This document shows, one piece after another, positions 50,357-63,189 of a stretch of 64,000 bases of DNA. The stretch covers positions 2,515,809 to 2,579,808 of the forward strand of contig JANPWX010020150.1 of NCBI GenBank assembly GCA_024734555.1, in the 5' to 3' direction. The notes below the pieces were generated by a model. That model had not been told where the DNA came from. It made no database searches and was given only the letters and a program-made list of their open reading frames with translations. Made by a program: the position numbers and the translations under genes. Position 1 is the first letter of the stretch, and the number at the start of each line of letters is the position of its first letter. The stretch is from Trochalopteron elliotii (Eukaryota > Chordata > Aves > Passeriformes > Leiothrichidae).

Positions 50357-50861
50357 TGAGATTATTGTGTCCAGTTCTGGCTCCTCACTTTAGGAAGGAC
50401 ATTGAGATGCTTGAGTACATCCAGAGGAGGCAACGAGGCTGGTGAGGGACTTGGAACACAAACCCTGTGAGAAACGACTGAGGTTGCTGAGGGTGTTTAG
50501 CCTGGAGAAAAGGAGACTCAGAGGTGACCTTATCACTCTCTACAGCTTCCTGAAAGGTGGCTGTAGCCAGGTGGGTGTTGGGCTCTTTCTCCAGGCAGCA
50601 ACTGGTAGAACAAGAGGACATAGTCTTAACCTATGCCAAAGGAAATATAGGCTGGATATTAGGAAAAATTTCTTTACAGAAAGGGTAATAAAGTGTTGAA
50701 ATGGTCTACCTGGAGAGATGGTGGATTCACCATTTCTGTATGTGTTTAAGAAAAGACTGGATGTGGCACTTGGTGTGTAGTCTTATTGGGGTATTAGGGC
50801 TGGGTTGGACTTGATGATCTTGGAGGTCTCTTCCAGCATAGCCATTCTGTGTTTCTGTGAT
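50357..50861 (+). mobile_element. CR1 LINE 3' fragment with RT C-terminal remnant, longest in window
   Basis: About 505 bp starting at GTGTCCAGTTCTGGCTCCTCA. The frame from about 50442 encodes a recognisable CR1 RT C-terminus: [39 protein letters not shown] and [13 protein letters not shown]. It ends in a premature TGA at 50697-50699, where the family usually reads HWN, consistent with TGG to TGA decay. The same frame continues beyond the stop with recognisable sequence (VFKKRLDVAL). The 3' end GGTTGGACTTGATGATCTTGGAGGTCTC is well preserved and the octamer tail is degraded (CATTCTGTGTTTCTGTGAT). The copy is 5'-truncated and dead. Confidence 0.95.
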
Positions 50862-50904
50862 TGTCACAAGTCTCATGTAAGGCTTAAAAGAATATACTTT
50901 TGCT

Positions 50905-50965
50905 ATTATTTGACAGATGTAAGGACAGAAGAGCTAAAGTTATTTCCTCACTTGAATAGTATAGG
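50905..50965 (-). mobile_element. Possible MIR-like SINE fragment, minus strand
   Basis: CTATTATTTGACAGATGTAAGGACAGAAGAGCTAAAGTTATTTCCTCACTTG resembles the antisense MIR block 'attttacagatgaggaaactgaggcacagagaggttaagtgactt'. Short and weak. Confidence 0.33.
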
Positions 50966-50969
50966 TTTT

Positions 50970-51650
50970 TGAAACCTTTTAAGATCCCAGAATTGGATTT
51001 TGTGGTGAAACCACGAGTTTCAAGCACATCTTCCATGGTGATATCTAATCATGTTCTATATGAAGCAAGACATGGTCACATAGCCCTGAAGTAAACTTAT
51101 TTGCACCTGGGCTGGCTCTTGGTGGCAAATGTTATGGCAATATTTGAGGCCAACCAGTTTCCACCCTCCTGCCAACAGAGGAAAAAAAAAAAAATAGAGA
51201 GAGAAAAATGTTATCTCCTTATTGCTAAGACTCTTTGAAAATGAAAAATATTGATTATTTTATCATTTTTGTTGGTAGATAAGAAGAATCTGGACAGTCA
51301 GTAAATCAAAATATTACCACTTTTGTGCAGAAATTTATTGCATTTCTGACAATAAGATACTTAGAGATCTACAGGGATTTGTTAGGAGTTTATTAAAAAA
51401 ACCTTGGGGTGCAGGTTGGTGTAGAAGTTTGTTGTTTTTTTCCAGGAAATCCCAGTACAGAAAGTCATAAAATGCTGTGCTGAAAAATGTTTGGGAAGGA
51501 ACGCCATACACTCAGAAACATCCCTCATTGGTGAAATCTGAAATACAGGGTGTGGAAGTAGCACTACTCCCAAACTACAGAGCAGTAAATTTTCTGGCTG
51601 GGTTGTGTGTTCTGCTGTTCACCTCTTGGGGCTTTTGAAAAATCAGTTTA
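50970..51650. other. Unique DNA, no recognisable feature
   Basis: A 13-A run near 51182 and only short frames. Confidence 0.5.
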
Positions 51651-51654
51651 CTAT

Positions 51655-51776
51655 CCAGGGCTTTGAGCAACCTCTCCTAGTGTGTAGTGTTCCGTCCACG
51701 GCAGGGGGATTGGAATTATCTGATTCCAATGATCTGTCAGGTCCCTTCCAGTCCAAATCATTCTATGATTCTCTAT
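51655..51776 (+). mobile_element. CR1 LINE 3' fragment, plus strand
   Basis: GGGCTTTGAGCAACCTCTCCTAGTGTG, CAGGGGGATTGGAATTATCTG and CAATGATCTGTCAGGTCCCTTCCAGTCC lead into ATCATTCTATGATTCTC. Only the last 120 bp of the element are present. ATCTGATTCCAATGATCTG looks like a small local duplication inside the copy. Confidence 0.9.
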
Positions 51777-51779
51777 TTA

Positions 51780-54700
51780 GTGGATTACTTTCTCAAGAAG
51801 GTAAAAGGTGTTTTGTGTTTTTGTTTTTGTTGTTGTTGGTTTGTTGTTTTTTTATTTTCTTTTTAAGGCAGCATTAGGAACAGAGCTGCAATCTTTGACT
51901 GCAGTCCTTTAAGTATTTCTTTTCTACGTCTGGACTAGTGTTATTCAAAACAGGAATGGCAGAATATATGTGCATGTAAGGGAGAGAAAGAAAGAAGAGA
52001 GACAAACTGAAAGAAGATCACCTCTGGATCAGATATTCAATTTTAGGCTTAATGTTTTTCTCCATCATTTATTCCATGATATACAGCAGAAAAAACAGGC
52101 CAAACAGAATTGTGAGAGCATCTGCTTCAGATATAATCTAGTTGTTAGCTAAGACAATGAAATCTTTCATCAGAACTCACCTCCCACTATCCCACACCGG
52201 TAGGACCCTTAGTGAAACAAAGCTATCAAGTATCACAAACCACTCCAAAATGTTATAAAACAAATATGAAAATATAGAGCATGTTTTATGACATGCAGTG
52301 TTTTGCAGCCAAATATTCCACTGCACAATATAATTTATGTACATGAGCATCTGTCCAGTCCTTACTTATCTATTCAGTGTCCTGTCTTTTTTCAGATTCC
52401 TCCCCCCTTTTAATATTTGGAATAATTTTTATGTTTGGCAGCAGCAGATGGATCCTAAATACCTGTGAAGTCATTGGTTTAATAACACAGTTGGTAAGTA
52501 CAGTCATCCTCAGTGAAGGGCAACTGTTACAATTATCTCACTAATTTCACTGTGTAAATGCATTGTGTCAGGGACAGCATTTGAAAATCATTTAATACGT
52601 TTGAATAGCATATTCATTATTGACAATATGTATGCCCTCCTTTGTTGGCTTACAGGCAGAAGAAAAGATCAGGTAAGAAACAAAAAGACAGGGAAAAATG
52701 AAAAAAATAAAAAGCAAGAAAAAAATCCGAAGCACAGACCCACAGAAAGCCTTGACGTTTAAAAATAAATTATAAAATTAGCTGATGAAAAAAATTAATC
52801 CAAACTGACTTGAATTCAGTTCTGTCGGATGGAGTAAAAAGTGCCCTAGGTGTATAAACAAGCTTTGGTAATAAATAACAGTGCAGCAAGCCAAGGGGAA
52901 AGTGTTTATAAAAGGGATTTGTGTTTGGTGCATTCTCATTTGGCAGTCTTTTTAATGATTTAGAAGAAGGTGTAAACACCACATTCATGATTTTAGGGAA
53001 TGCTGGTGTGCTGCAAATGCCAATGAGTTTAAAAAAAAGGAAAAGAAAAGAAAAGCAAGAGGAGCAATTCTGTAAAGAGTCTTCTTTTCTGTGTCTCTGT
53101 GTCTTGGCCTAAAAGGAAATGTTTTCTCCCATGCCCCTAACCCTTCTTCTGTCTTAATTTTCTCAGAATCTGTGCAGCACCCAGAGCCATTGTTATGTTT
53201 CTTAAGCTGTCCTTCTGTAGTAACCCAAGTTCCTGCTTTTCCTCACTTACTTTCTTGTTAGAGTTTGTCAGAGAGCTGAAGAACATGTGAAATAAGAACC
53301 TGGAGACATGTGAACTTAACCATTACTGTAGTTTATGAATTGGGTGAAGCTGTGCAATTTGGTGCACTGATGTCTAAACCCCAGTGAGGAAAGATTTGAC
53401 AATGAGGTTGTTGCCAACAGCAAATTATCTCCTGTAGTCATCAAAGGGTTTGTGCAATGCTTAAAATTAAAGTTTGGAAGTGTAGCAACGGAAATACAGA
53501 AGTCTGGACTGGAACATACATCTTTGACAATCTAGAGATATGGCTCAGCAATCATATAGGGCCATTTCAACCCCTTTTAAATCCAAAAAAAATGGTCAAT
53601 GGATTCATCCCATGCCTTGCTGACTTTTACATAACAGTTGTTATTTAATTGTTAAGTGCAGTTCTCTGGAGGAAAACTTTCACCGATTATATGTCAGCTC
53701 TTTCTCTCTAGTCTACAGCTGTCTGATTTACAGAGCTATATAAACCTTTTATTAAAAAACAAACAAAACAACAACAACAAAAAAGAGTTGTTCCCTTGAA
53801 CTCCTTTCTTTGCCCTTTTCCCTATCCTCTCCTAATAATGTATAGTGTTACTTTATTCTCTGAAAGTCATCTGGACCTCATTAGTACAATTGTTCATCTA
53901 ATAAGAGAACTGATAAAGACCTATGTTCTCTGGACCATGTCACTTTGCCAGAGTTACTCTTTCCTGGATGTTCATGAGGTAGTACAAAATGCTAGTTAGA
54001 GTTATCCATCCTCAGAAACAAGAATAGAAATTGATCCTTAAACAAAAGAACTTAGAAAGGGGTATTGATCAGATTACAAATGAGGTCTGAGAGGCAGGAC
54101 CAGGGTAGGAAAACTTGATCCTTCTGTCAGGTCTCTTTAATGGCACTGCAAATCTGTACTCCTCTGTCAAGGCCTGCTCAAAAGCACACTGAAGTCAGTG
54201 GAAAGAGTCCTATTAATATTGATAATTGATTTTAGAGGTGACTGAAGTGTAGGGAAAGGGTAGAAATAGTCCCTGGTGGCTGCTGCAATCTGTCTGCTGT
54301 TTCTAGATGCTGATGCCTCCCACCTAATCTAATTCTTATCTCAAACCAACAAAACCCCTGCCCAGCCAGCAGCTTTCTCTCAGAATCTGTTTCTACTCTA
54401 ACTGCATTCCTCTACAAGCATTAAACTCATCTCGAAACTCTGCTGTTTGTCTCTCTTACCTTACTGACTGAAAATTATTTTCTGTCTGTGCTGATATATT
54501 CCCCCCTTTTAGCTAAAGGACTTATCTTCCTTTCTGCTTCTGTGCTAGCACTTATCCTTGCCTGCTACTTTTAATTATTTCCCAGTCTTTCTGCATGAAT
54601 CCTTATTTCTCTTCTGCAAAATTTTCTCACCACTCCTGCCCACAGTCCTCAGCTGTCTGAGGATAGTTACACTTCAATATTTTTCATGTTAGGTGTGACT

Positions 54701-55420
54701 TTAGCACAGTTGTTTTTCTCACTCTCCAAGCACTGCAAAACTACTTTTCTTTTAAAAGATAAACCTCCTGAATATCTGTGTATTTTTCCATATATCTATT
54801 TTCTATGTACATAGAATATATAGATTCATCTATACTTCTGATAGATATAGATATATATATAAAGAATTTGTGCACATCCATCTTTACAAAAACACACAAA
54901 TTTTTAATCCTTAGTGGATATTTCAAAATGATAGAGAGAATTTAGGTATTTTAATGGAAAGGCTTTTTACTGAAATATTTTTAGTCAGATTGGCCAAGCA
55001 TTAGAAAATACACTCTAGGTTTCAACTCTGATTTTGGGAATGCTTCTAGGAATAGAATAAAAGACTTCTGGCATCTTTCAGGTTACACAGACCTGTGGTA
55101 ATGCTGTGTCCATCCAGATTACATCTGCAGAGAACAAATGCAAAAAAGGACTTCATGACTTTTTCTCCCTGTACAAGTAATAAGTTCATTTTGTTTATCA
55201 GCCTTCAACAATATATATCTGCTTTGAACCTTATATGCCTTTCCATTTGATTCTTTCAGGACGTACTAGGTATTCAGCATAGATTTTATTTCATCAATAT
55301 TAAAACTTCGTTTTACTTGAGCTAAGGAACAGCCAAATACTAACTCTTTAATAAAGGAATTAAATATGACTGAATAGCTCTTGTTTAGCTTGTGTAGTTA
55401 TCTGATCTTTTTCCCTAGGT
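51780..55420. other. Unique AT-rich DNA, no recognisable gene
   Basis: Short simple patches include TTGTTGTTGTTGG near 51824-51840, AACAACAACAAC near 53767-53780 and AGATATAGATATATATATA near 54842-54862. No coding, RNA or mobile-element signature was recognised in 3.6 kb. Confidence 0.45.
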
Positions 55421-55671
55421 TGTTGTGAAGTTCAGAATTCAGTCATATGTTTATTTACCTGCCGTTTTACATTTCAGGCTGCATCTGAAAAGCTGTAGAG
55501 GTTCATGGCAAGACTTGGAAGGTCAGTGGCATTTCCTATGTTCAGATGGCTGCCTGGTGGCAACCGTAGGCTCCCTTCAGGCTTGGGTTAGTATGTCCTG
55601 CTGTCTGCATGTCCCAGATAGAGCATCACTGGACAGTGCTCTCAGGAGTGGGGATTGCTGGATTCCTTCAG

Positions 55672-55840
55672 AATCACAGAATCACAGGGTCACAGAATGA
55701 ATGGCCTGGCTTCGAAGGGACCTCATCCAAGGCTGAGGATGCTCATCTGGTTCCATTCCCCTGCCATGGACAGGGACACTTTTCTCTAGACCAGATTTCT
55801 CAGCTCTCCATTCAAACCTTCCTTGAACACCCAGATATGG
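55672..55840 (-). mobile_element. CR1 LINE 3' fragment, minus strand
   Basis: The plus strand begins with duplicated AGAATCACAGAATCACAGGGTCACAGAATG, an expanded tail complement. It continues AAGGGACCTCATCC, CCATTCCCCTGCCATGGACAGGGACACTTTTCTCTAGACCAG and TTCTCAGCTCTCCATTCAAACCTTCCTTGAACACC. All are antisense CR1 3' blocks. Confidence 0.9.
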
Positions 55841-55844
55841 GTCA

Positions 55845-56100
55845 AGAGCACTGGGTTCAAGGGTCAGAATGACTCGGACAGCCTGTCAAGCTGCCCAGGA
55901 GGGCTCTCAAGAAGTACAACTCTTCCCATTTGGCCAAAGAATAGCCACTGCTAGCCTCCAGGTCACAATCCAGGCAATCCTCTTGGAGAAACTGAATCTT
56001 CCCTTGCCCACTAGCAGTGACACCTGCATGACCAGTGTTTTTCCATCACCAGAGAATTGTCACCCTGTGATGTGCAGGCTAATTTAAAGTTGACTGTGCT
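55845..56100. other. Unique DNA, no recognisable feature
   Basis: Slightly GC-richer than average. A short plus-strand frame (72 codons) is not recognised. Confidence 0.45.
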
Positions 56101-56105
56101 TGTGG

Positions 56106-56190
56106 TTTGTTTTTTGGTTTTTTTTTTTTTTTGTTTGTTTTTTGTTTTTTTGTTGTTTTTGTTTTGTTGTGTTTTGTTTTGTTTTTTTGT
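56106..56190. repeat. T/G-rich low-complexity tract
   Basis: T runs separated by single or double G (TTTTTTG, TTTTG units). Simple sequence. Confidence 0.9.
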
Positions 56191-56569
56191 CAGAATAAGC
56201 ACTTAGACCTCCACAAGTTTTTTTTGTTGACGATCTCTGTAATCATCAGAAACTTCTTCCAGTGAAATAAGGAAGCTTAACTACAGATTAGGAAAATGAA
56301 TCATTGAGTTTGAGCAGATCACTAAAGAAAATATGTCAGGAGCATAGACAAAAAGACAGGGACAGAGCCAATAAGAGAACCTGGGAGCAGTGGTAACCTT
56401 TCTAAATAATTACAAACAGTCCAGGAGAGGTGAAAGATTGTATTTTATTTAACAAGTTAAGACTGAGCTTCATATATTTAGGAAGGCCATTTCAGGATAT
56501 GGTGCCTGATGCAGCAGGAAATTGCATTCAGTGGTTTTGGAGATCCCCACCAAATTTTCCCTGTGACAG

Positions 56570-56702
56570 GTCATTCTGTTATTGCCCACTAAAGGTCTCC
56601 TTAAAACTTTCTCTGAAGCATCCTACACTAAATTCAGAGGTCGGATATTAAACTACATGGATCACTAGTTTGATCTATTATATCAATTCTTATGTTCTTA
56701 GA
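56570..56702 (+). mobile_element. Old CR1-type LINE 3' end, plus strand
   Basis: CTCTGAAGCATCCTACAC, then GAGGTCGGATATTAAACTACATGGATCACTAGTTTGATCTATTATATC, then AATTCTTATGTTCTTAG matches the 3' end of an older sauropsid CR1 group ('ggatactgggctagatggaccattggtctgacccagtatggcagttcttatgttctta'). Its tail differs from the ATTCTATG type, so it is from a different, older lineage than the other copies here. Confidence 0.75.
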
Positions 56703-56709
56703 GATGCAA

Positions 56710-59295
56710 ACAGTATGTAGGACATAGATTTATCTTACTTTCAAATATAAGAGTTTTTACTGAGAGTGGTAAGGGAGTACTGGCTCAGGAATGGGGGAAG
56801 CTGCCAATCCTCACACCATTTTGTGGCTGCTCAAGAACTGAGACAGAAGTTTACTTTGTAGAAAAAAGCCCCATGCACACTGTAAATGCTGTTGGCCATG
56901 TGACAGCACCATATTCTTCGATGGGCAGAAGTAATTTTCTTCTGTGACTATATTTGATTTCAATTAAAAGAAGACAGCTTGCTTCATCTTTCCTAAAAGT
57001 TGATATGGTGTATACCTGACTGAACTGGCCAATTTCCCTTATAAATTATGTATAAAATCCACAACTGCATTCTCTCTCAGAAAGTCAGAGGAAAATTAAA
57101 TTTCTCTTTTAGCTTATATTTTTTCATGGTTCTTGGGATATTCATTTCATATTTTCTGCTCATTTTTATAAATGTCTTATTTATTCAAGCTCTTCATAGA
57201 GGAAAGTAATGCCATGCATTGCTGATTTTATTACTTTGGACAGTTAACAATATCTCTTCAGAACTTAACATGTTAATTGATTTAAAAATTTCTATGAATT
57301 TCACCCATGATTTAGGATCATACATTTTGATGCCAGGGAGACTCAAAATGTCTTCTGTGGCCCCGCTGGGCTTTATCTTGATGTGCATAGTTCTTTTCCT
57401 TCTCTATTTCTAGCAGAGATGTGAGGAGAATAAAATGTCACTGTCCAGGCTCATGCTCAGGGAGAGTAGCTAGGACCAAAATTAGATGTGTGATCTCAGT
57501 CCTTCATTCTGTCTTTTAAAATTTGGGACCTCCACCCAGTAATATTTCCTGTCAGGATAGTCCATATTCTTGTTCTTATGATTAACTCCCTGTTCCAAAT
57601 GTAGGATTCTGCTTCACTTCAAAATATAGATCCTATGTATTGTACATATAGGATTTTTTTATGTTATAGTTATTGTATGTTTTATAGTAAAATACATGAC
57701 TGTGAGCTTTATTGATCGTGTCTGCAGTACATAAATGCCACTGAAACACTGAGCTCTCAGTGTCCCTTTCCACCCTGTAGGAGTCTCAAAATTAAATCTG
57801 GGAATACTTCAGTGAACAGAGGTAGATTTCTTTGGAACATTACAGGTATATCAAGTTGTGTTTGACTGGAAGAGCAGCTGACTTGATCTAGGGCTAGAGG
57901 TCTGCAAATAAATGAGAAAACACCCTATATTTCCCATGCCACACTTGCAGTCTGCTGTTTCATGGATAATTTCAATATTAAGTTGCAGAACAGAATGTTA
58001 TCTATGACCACAATGATATGCATGTACTCATGCATACACATACATATGTAATATATATGTTTATATTGAATCTGTATGGCACAATAAAACTACTTACAGG
58101 AAAAAATCAGTTCTAAATATTGTTGCAAAACCATCAATTTTCTGTAATCGAGTTTTGAGCCTCAACATAGCTAGAGAAAAAAAAATGTAAAACTTCACCT
58201 TACGAGCCTTGGTCTTTCGCTAAAAAACAACAAAAAATCCCCAAACCAAATAACATTTCCTCTGAAGTCTCAAGAAATTTAGACTACCACAAAATATACA
58301 AATAGTATCTGTGACTAATCACCACTCTTCTGTTCTCTTTTTATTTATTTTTTTACATAGCTTTTAATTAGGTTTTATTTATTTGGCCTTTGAGGACTGA
58401 GTTCTCAGTAAAATATTTACTGAAGGAAAAAGTGAATAAAAAAGAAAACAAGTAAACCTAAGAAGAGAGAGTTGTCATAAAGTGTCAAGGGCTCTGCTGT
58501 TAGCTAAAGACCTGGTTGGATGCCAGGTCGCGAGTCCACACAAGTCCAAGTGGACATGTCAGGTGGATCTTTTTAGCCTCTGACCTCTGTTTAAACTTTT
58601 GTATTTCTACTGTCTAATTCTCCAGGTTTCCTCAAATGCAGTGAACTTCTTGTGTCTGCCCGGGATTCAGACTTGAATCCATTTGCAGTCGAGGGCTCTT
58701 TCACATTAAAAATAAAAAGAGTTTTGTGTAGGATTTCTAGAGCATGCAAACACATTCCTTACATCTGTAAACCATCCACTCTATTTAGCTCCCCTTTCCA
58801 CTCAGATATCTGGCAGGACTAAATATCTGTGTAGGTTCTATTTGCATTATATTACTTAGCATTCCTCTTCCCTCCTCCTCTTTCCCCAGGTGAGAGCAGA
58901 AGCTGAAGGAAGAGTAGATACATGCCTTCAATACCAAAAAAGTGCTTCTCAAGTGGCAAGAGAGGAAGGCAGTTTCAACATACAGCTTCCACACATTCTC
59001 TTAAGAGTGTTTTCAATTTAATTATGACTCTATTTTATCCATTAATAACGTATTGGCTCTAACATCTGCCTGCTAATGTTAAGTCACAGAATGGCCTTTC
59101 CTTTTCTTATTTCATGGATTTGCTTTCTTCATTTGTTCCTTGTTGACCAGGAAAATTGCTGAATATGGGGCTTCTGACTGACCATAAATGTCATTGTTCA
59201 TACTGTATGACTGGGGAGTCTTTGCAGTCTTGGCTCTTGCTGCCTTTTAATATCAAAGTGCAGGTTTTGAAGGTGAAAGTGGTTTTATGCTTAGG
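56710..59295. other. Unique DNA, no recognisable gene
   Basis: No repeat family or coding signal was recognised. Small AT-rich patches lie near 58045-58070. Confidence 0.45.
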
Positions 59296-59299
59296 GGGT

Positions 59300-59475
59300 T
59301 GGGGTTTTTTTTTTAGTTTGGTTTTCTTTTTTTTTTTGTTGTTTTATTTAGTTTTGTTTTGTTTTGGGGTTTTTTTTGTTTTTTTGGGGTTGGTTGGTGT
59401 TTTATTTGTATTTTGCTTGTTTGTTTGTTTTTTCTTTGGTTGATATTGCTGCATTTTTTAATTTTTTTTTTGTAT
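59300..59475. repeat. T/G-rich low-complexity tract
   Basis: GGGTT, TTTTG and TTTGG units alternate with runs of T over about 175 bases. The Phe/Val-rich frames through it are artefacts. Confidence 0.9.
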
Positions 59476-59479
59476 TTGA

Positions 59480-60450
59480 TCTCTGTTACCACCTGCCAGA
59501 TGATATATATGTAACTAGTTTGTGGGGTTTTGAAGACGTCTCAGCTATACTGGACATGGTAGCTGAGAACTTTGTGTTAGCTGTCCACCTTTGCTTTGTA
59601 CAGCATGTGACATAATTCTGTGTAGTTTTTTCTCCTTTTGCAAAATACTTGCAGTATGAGCTGCGTTCACTTCAGCTTAGTTCTCATAACTAAAGTTAGC
59701 AGAATACCTTCCTTTTGGATGTATGCCTCCATTCACTTCTGAAATTTTAGAGTATCTTTCAAGTGAAAATCATAGAGAGACAAAGTCCCTGGTGAACTTC
59801 CTGAGGATTCACTGAATTTTGTTCTTTATGTGAAGATACACTGTTTTGCTGGAATAGATGTTATTTTTTGGTGATGAGGAAAGAAAAGAACACAAGAACA
59901 AACATGGTGGTGTGCATGTTTGATTCCCAGAAGGAAGAAAACAAAGGGACAGATAAACACCCCCCTGTAAAAGATCAAACCAGAAAGAATTACATCTTAA
60001 AGCTAACCCTCTGGAGAAGCATGTGCACATCTCATATTTAGGTCTCATTTATTTCATTCTCACTCATTGATGTGTTTCATGGAGGACAGGGTTTCTGAAG
60101 TAAGTGAAGTCTCAGCTATCGCTGAAGATCAGGATCATTTTTAAATTGACAGGATAAAAACCTGCGGAGAATCTGGTAAAAAAGATGAGTTGTGTCAACA
60201 GCTATCTGAATGACAGGGGTTTTAATTATTACTGTTTTTATTGACAAAGGGCTGATCCAGCATGAAAAAAATTAGGACTTTCAATTTTTAATATTTTTAC
60301 AAGAAAATGGAGTAGTAATATCAAAATAAATTGGTTTTGACTAGATACAAAAACTACAAGTATTTTCACCAGAGCCATCCTGAAAAATTTTCTTGGATTT
60401 AATTTGCTAGTTTGGTGTTTGTTTTCCAAACAGTAATTGTAAAAGAAAGG
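59480..60450. other. Unique DNA, no recognisable feature
   Basis: Only short frames occur. Confidence 0.5.
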
Positions 60451-60454
60451 AAAC

Positions 60455-60476
60455 TTTTTTTTTTTTTTTTTTTTTT
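60455..60476 (-). repeat. Poly(T) run of 22
   Basis: Uninterrupted T22, equivalent to poly(A) on the minus strand. No polyadenylation signal or target duplication was found that would make it a retrocopy tail. Confidence 0.85.
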
Positions 60477-60479
60477 GGT

Positions 60480-63150
60480 CATCATATGTCTCTGAGCCCA
60501 TACATACATGTAAACAAGATAGAACATTGAACCTTGACAATTTCACAGTATTTTCTGAAAGCTCAACTTTGTAAAACTACTGTATTGCTAACAAGTTGTA
60601 TCTCAGAGTTACTTGCCCAGGAGAGCTGAAAGTATGTCTGAAGGAAGTGTATAGAAATCAATTTTAAAATGAATACAAACTCCTGGAAATTACCCCATCT
60701 CCTCTCTTTAACTAGAGAAATTCAATCTCCATTTTGAAATCCAGCTTTGTTCTGTTAAACATTTCCTCTTCCATTTGGTATAGTGAATATTCTTAACATG
60801 GGATGTTAAGGGATAATAAACAACTCTTATCATTTTGAAAGTATGAAAATAGGATATATCCTCCCCATTTTCGTAGATGGATCATTTTCTCTCAGGCAAA
60901 GTATCATTATCTGCACCGTGAAGTGCAGAAGGGGACTGATTCCCAGAAGCAGTGTCACAAGAGCACAGCTTACACACACACTTCCTCCTGTTTTAGAGAT
61001 ATTTACTTGTTTTTCTATTGGTCTGTTAAAGTCTAAACACTTGACAGGTGATATAATAGGCACGTCTGTGTAGGGCATCCATAACACCATAGCACTTCAA
61101 CTTGAGCTGGGCTGTCTGAAGAATTATGTTGCAGCAGAAGGAATTTACAGCTGCACTGGATATAATGCCTCAGCAGTCAGTAACCCTATAATCTTTGAGT
61201 GTGGTGACAGAATAACCAAATTGGATCTCTGCTGTTCTGGAGCTGATGTACCAGCCATTATCTGACACCAGTGCCAATGGATGAGACCTCTTTCCAGTTG
61301 ACTGGTTCCCAGTCAACCCAGATATACTCAGTTGTGTGGTTGGGAAAAAAGGGTTTTTAATGTAATGGGTGCGTCTCACTCAGAGGTGCGTTTGATTCAT
61401 TAGCACTGGAAAAAAACAGTGGTGTGGAAATGGAGGATAAAGATACTTCAACTGCTCCAGGTGAGACAGATTGGCTGTGTTTATGGTAGTAAATTCAAGT
61501 GTGCCTGGACTCTGAAACATGATCATATTACAAAATGACTGGACTGTTTCCTGGCATGGATAGGTTTCAATTTACAGTCTCCCAACTGGTTTGGAAAGTG
61601 GTAGAGTTTACCAGCATAAAAACAGACAGCTCTATGCCAGTTGGCCTCAGAACCCAGGAAAATTTAATTTACCAGTATGGACATACCCTTTGGGTCCATG
61701 AGCTGTCTGGGACTGAGCTCAAGTTAATAAGTCTTTCTACTCCAAACTGTGCTTAAGTCCACCTGGTGCCACTCTTTGCTGGGGGAAAACAATCCAGGAT
61801 TTTATTCTTGTAGCCTTCTGCTTCAATCCATTTTGTAATACACACAACAAAACTTCTCGTGCATATATCCATAGTGAAACCAATATACCTCCATAATGAC
61901 AAGTGAAAACTTCAGCATATTATTTGCCACAAAGAGAAGGCTGAATTTCTTTTCTCCTTTACTCCTGTACAGTAGCCCAGAATGGAGTGTAGGATTATGC
62001 CTGTCCTGTCAGTCCATGGGAGCTCACCTTTCTTTCTCAGGTGTGCCTCTTCCAATAACTAGAAGGAGTTAGCTGAGGATGTCTGCTCTTATTTGTCCCC
62101 TCCAAAGAAAGTCTTTGGACAAATGATCCTATAGAACATTATGCCCACTCTTAAAGTGAGCAGAATTAAGTAAAGAATTGCATGATGTCTCTTACTAATT
62201 ATAAACCACAATTAATTGGTATTATACTCAGAAGTCTCAGATAAGACAGTGTCAGGACTTCTACAGCCAAAGACTCCTGTGACCTGTGTGTCCCAGCTGG
62301 TTAATGGCTGTCCAGGGCTGCACCAATTGCACTGGAGATGCTTTAACTAGAAGTCATGATCCTGCTGTAAGGACATGTGCTTTTGTCTCCCATCTGCTGT
62401 GGGAAGGTCTGGTCAGAGAATTCACATTAGGCTGGCTCACTGAAGCTTTCCCTGACAGGCACATCATTCTGGTTGAATTTGATTTTTACAGACAGGCACC
62501 CCACCTTTGGCAATAGCTTTTGCTTCTGTGAATTCAGTTGAAACTGAGCTTGTTTCTTCTAATGGAAGAGAACTAGGGAGGTGCACTGAATAAATATAGA
62601 GCTATACATTGCAACAGTACCGACCTTGCTTGACTAGAGTGTACTAAGAGCACAACAGGCTGCATCCGACTTTTTCTGATCACTGGACAAGAGCAGAGGC
62701 ACCCAGGAGAAACATCTCGTCTCCCTCATGCAGGTTTCCAGGCCTAAGACTTAAGGTAAAAGTTAAATTCTTCAATCAAAAGTTATCATGAAACATCTAT
62801 TTTCTTTTCTTTTTAAACTAGCTAAAGCAACTATTGGATCTTTTGTTCTACAGATCTCATCTGTATCCCCTTCAATTCAGCTGAGAGCATTAAGGCTTGT
62901 CAGTCCCCATCCTCCTGTATCCAGAGGGCTCAGGAGATGCTGCTGCATTGACTTCATGGCCATCTTGGGAGTGAGAGACATTTTAGGAGCAGAACAATGA
63001 CAAAATGGATGTGAAACAGATGATGAGGTACTGCATCATGATAACTATAAATCCTCCTTTAGACATCATCCTTGTTAAAAGTTGTTGGGAAGACTGACAG
63101 ATATCAGCAGTACCTTGAATACGCTATTTTGAAGTGTCAGAGTTTTGAAT
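60480..63150. other. Unique DNA, no recognisable gene
   Basis: Frames up to 86 codons on both strands are not recognised. No mobile-element signature was seen. Confidence 0.45.
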
Positions 63151-63155
63151 TTTTA

Positions 63156-63157
<2 letters not shown>

Positions 63158-63186
<29 letters not shown>
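63158..63186 (+). repeat. (TTTTG)n short microsatellite
   Basis: About four TTTTG units flanked by T runs. Confidence 0.85.
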
Positions 63187-63187
<1 letters not shown>

Positions 63188-63189
63188 AA

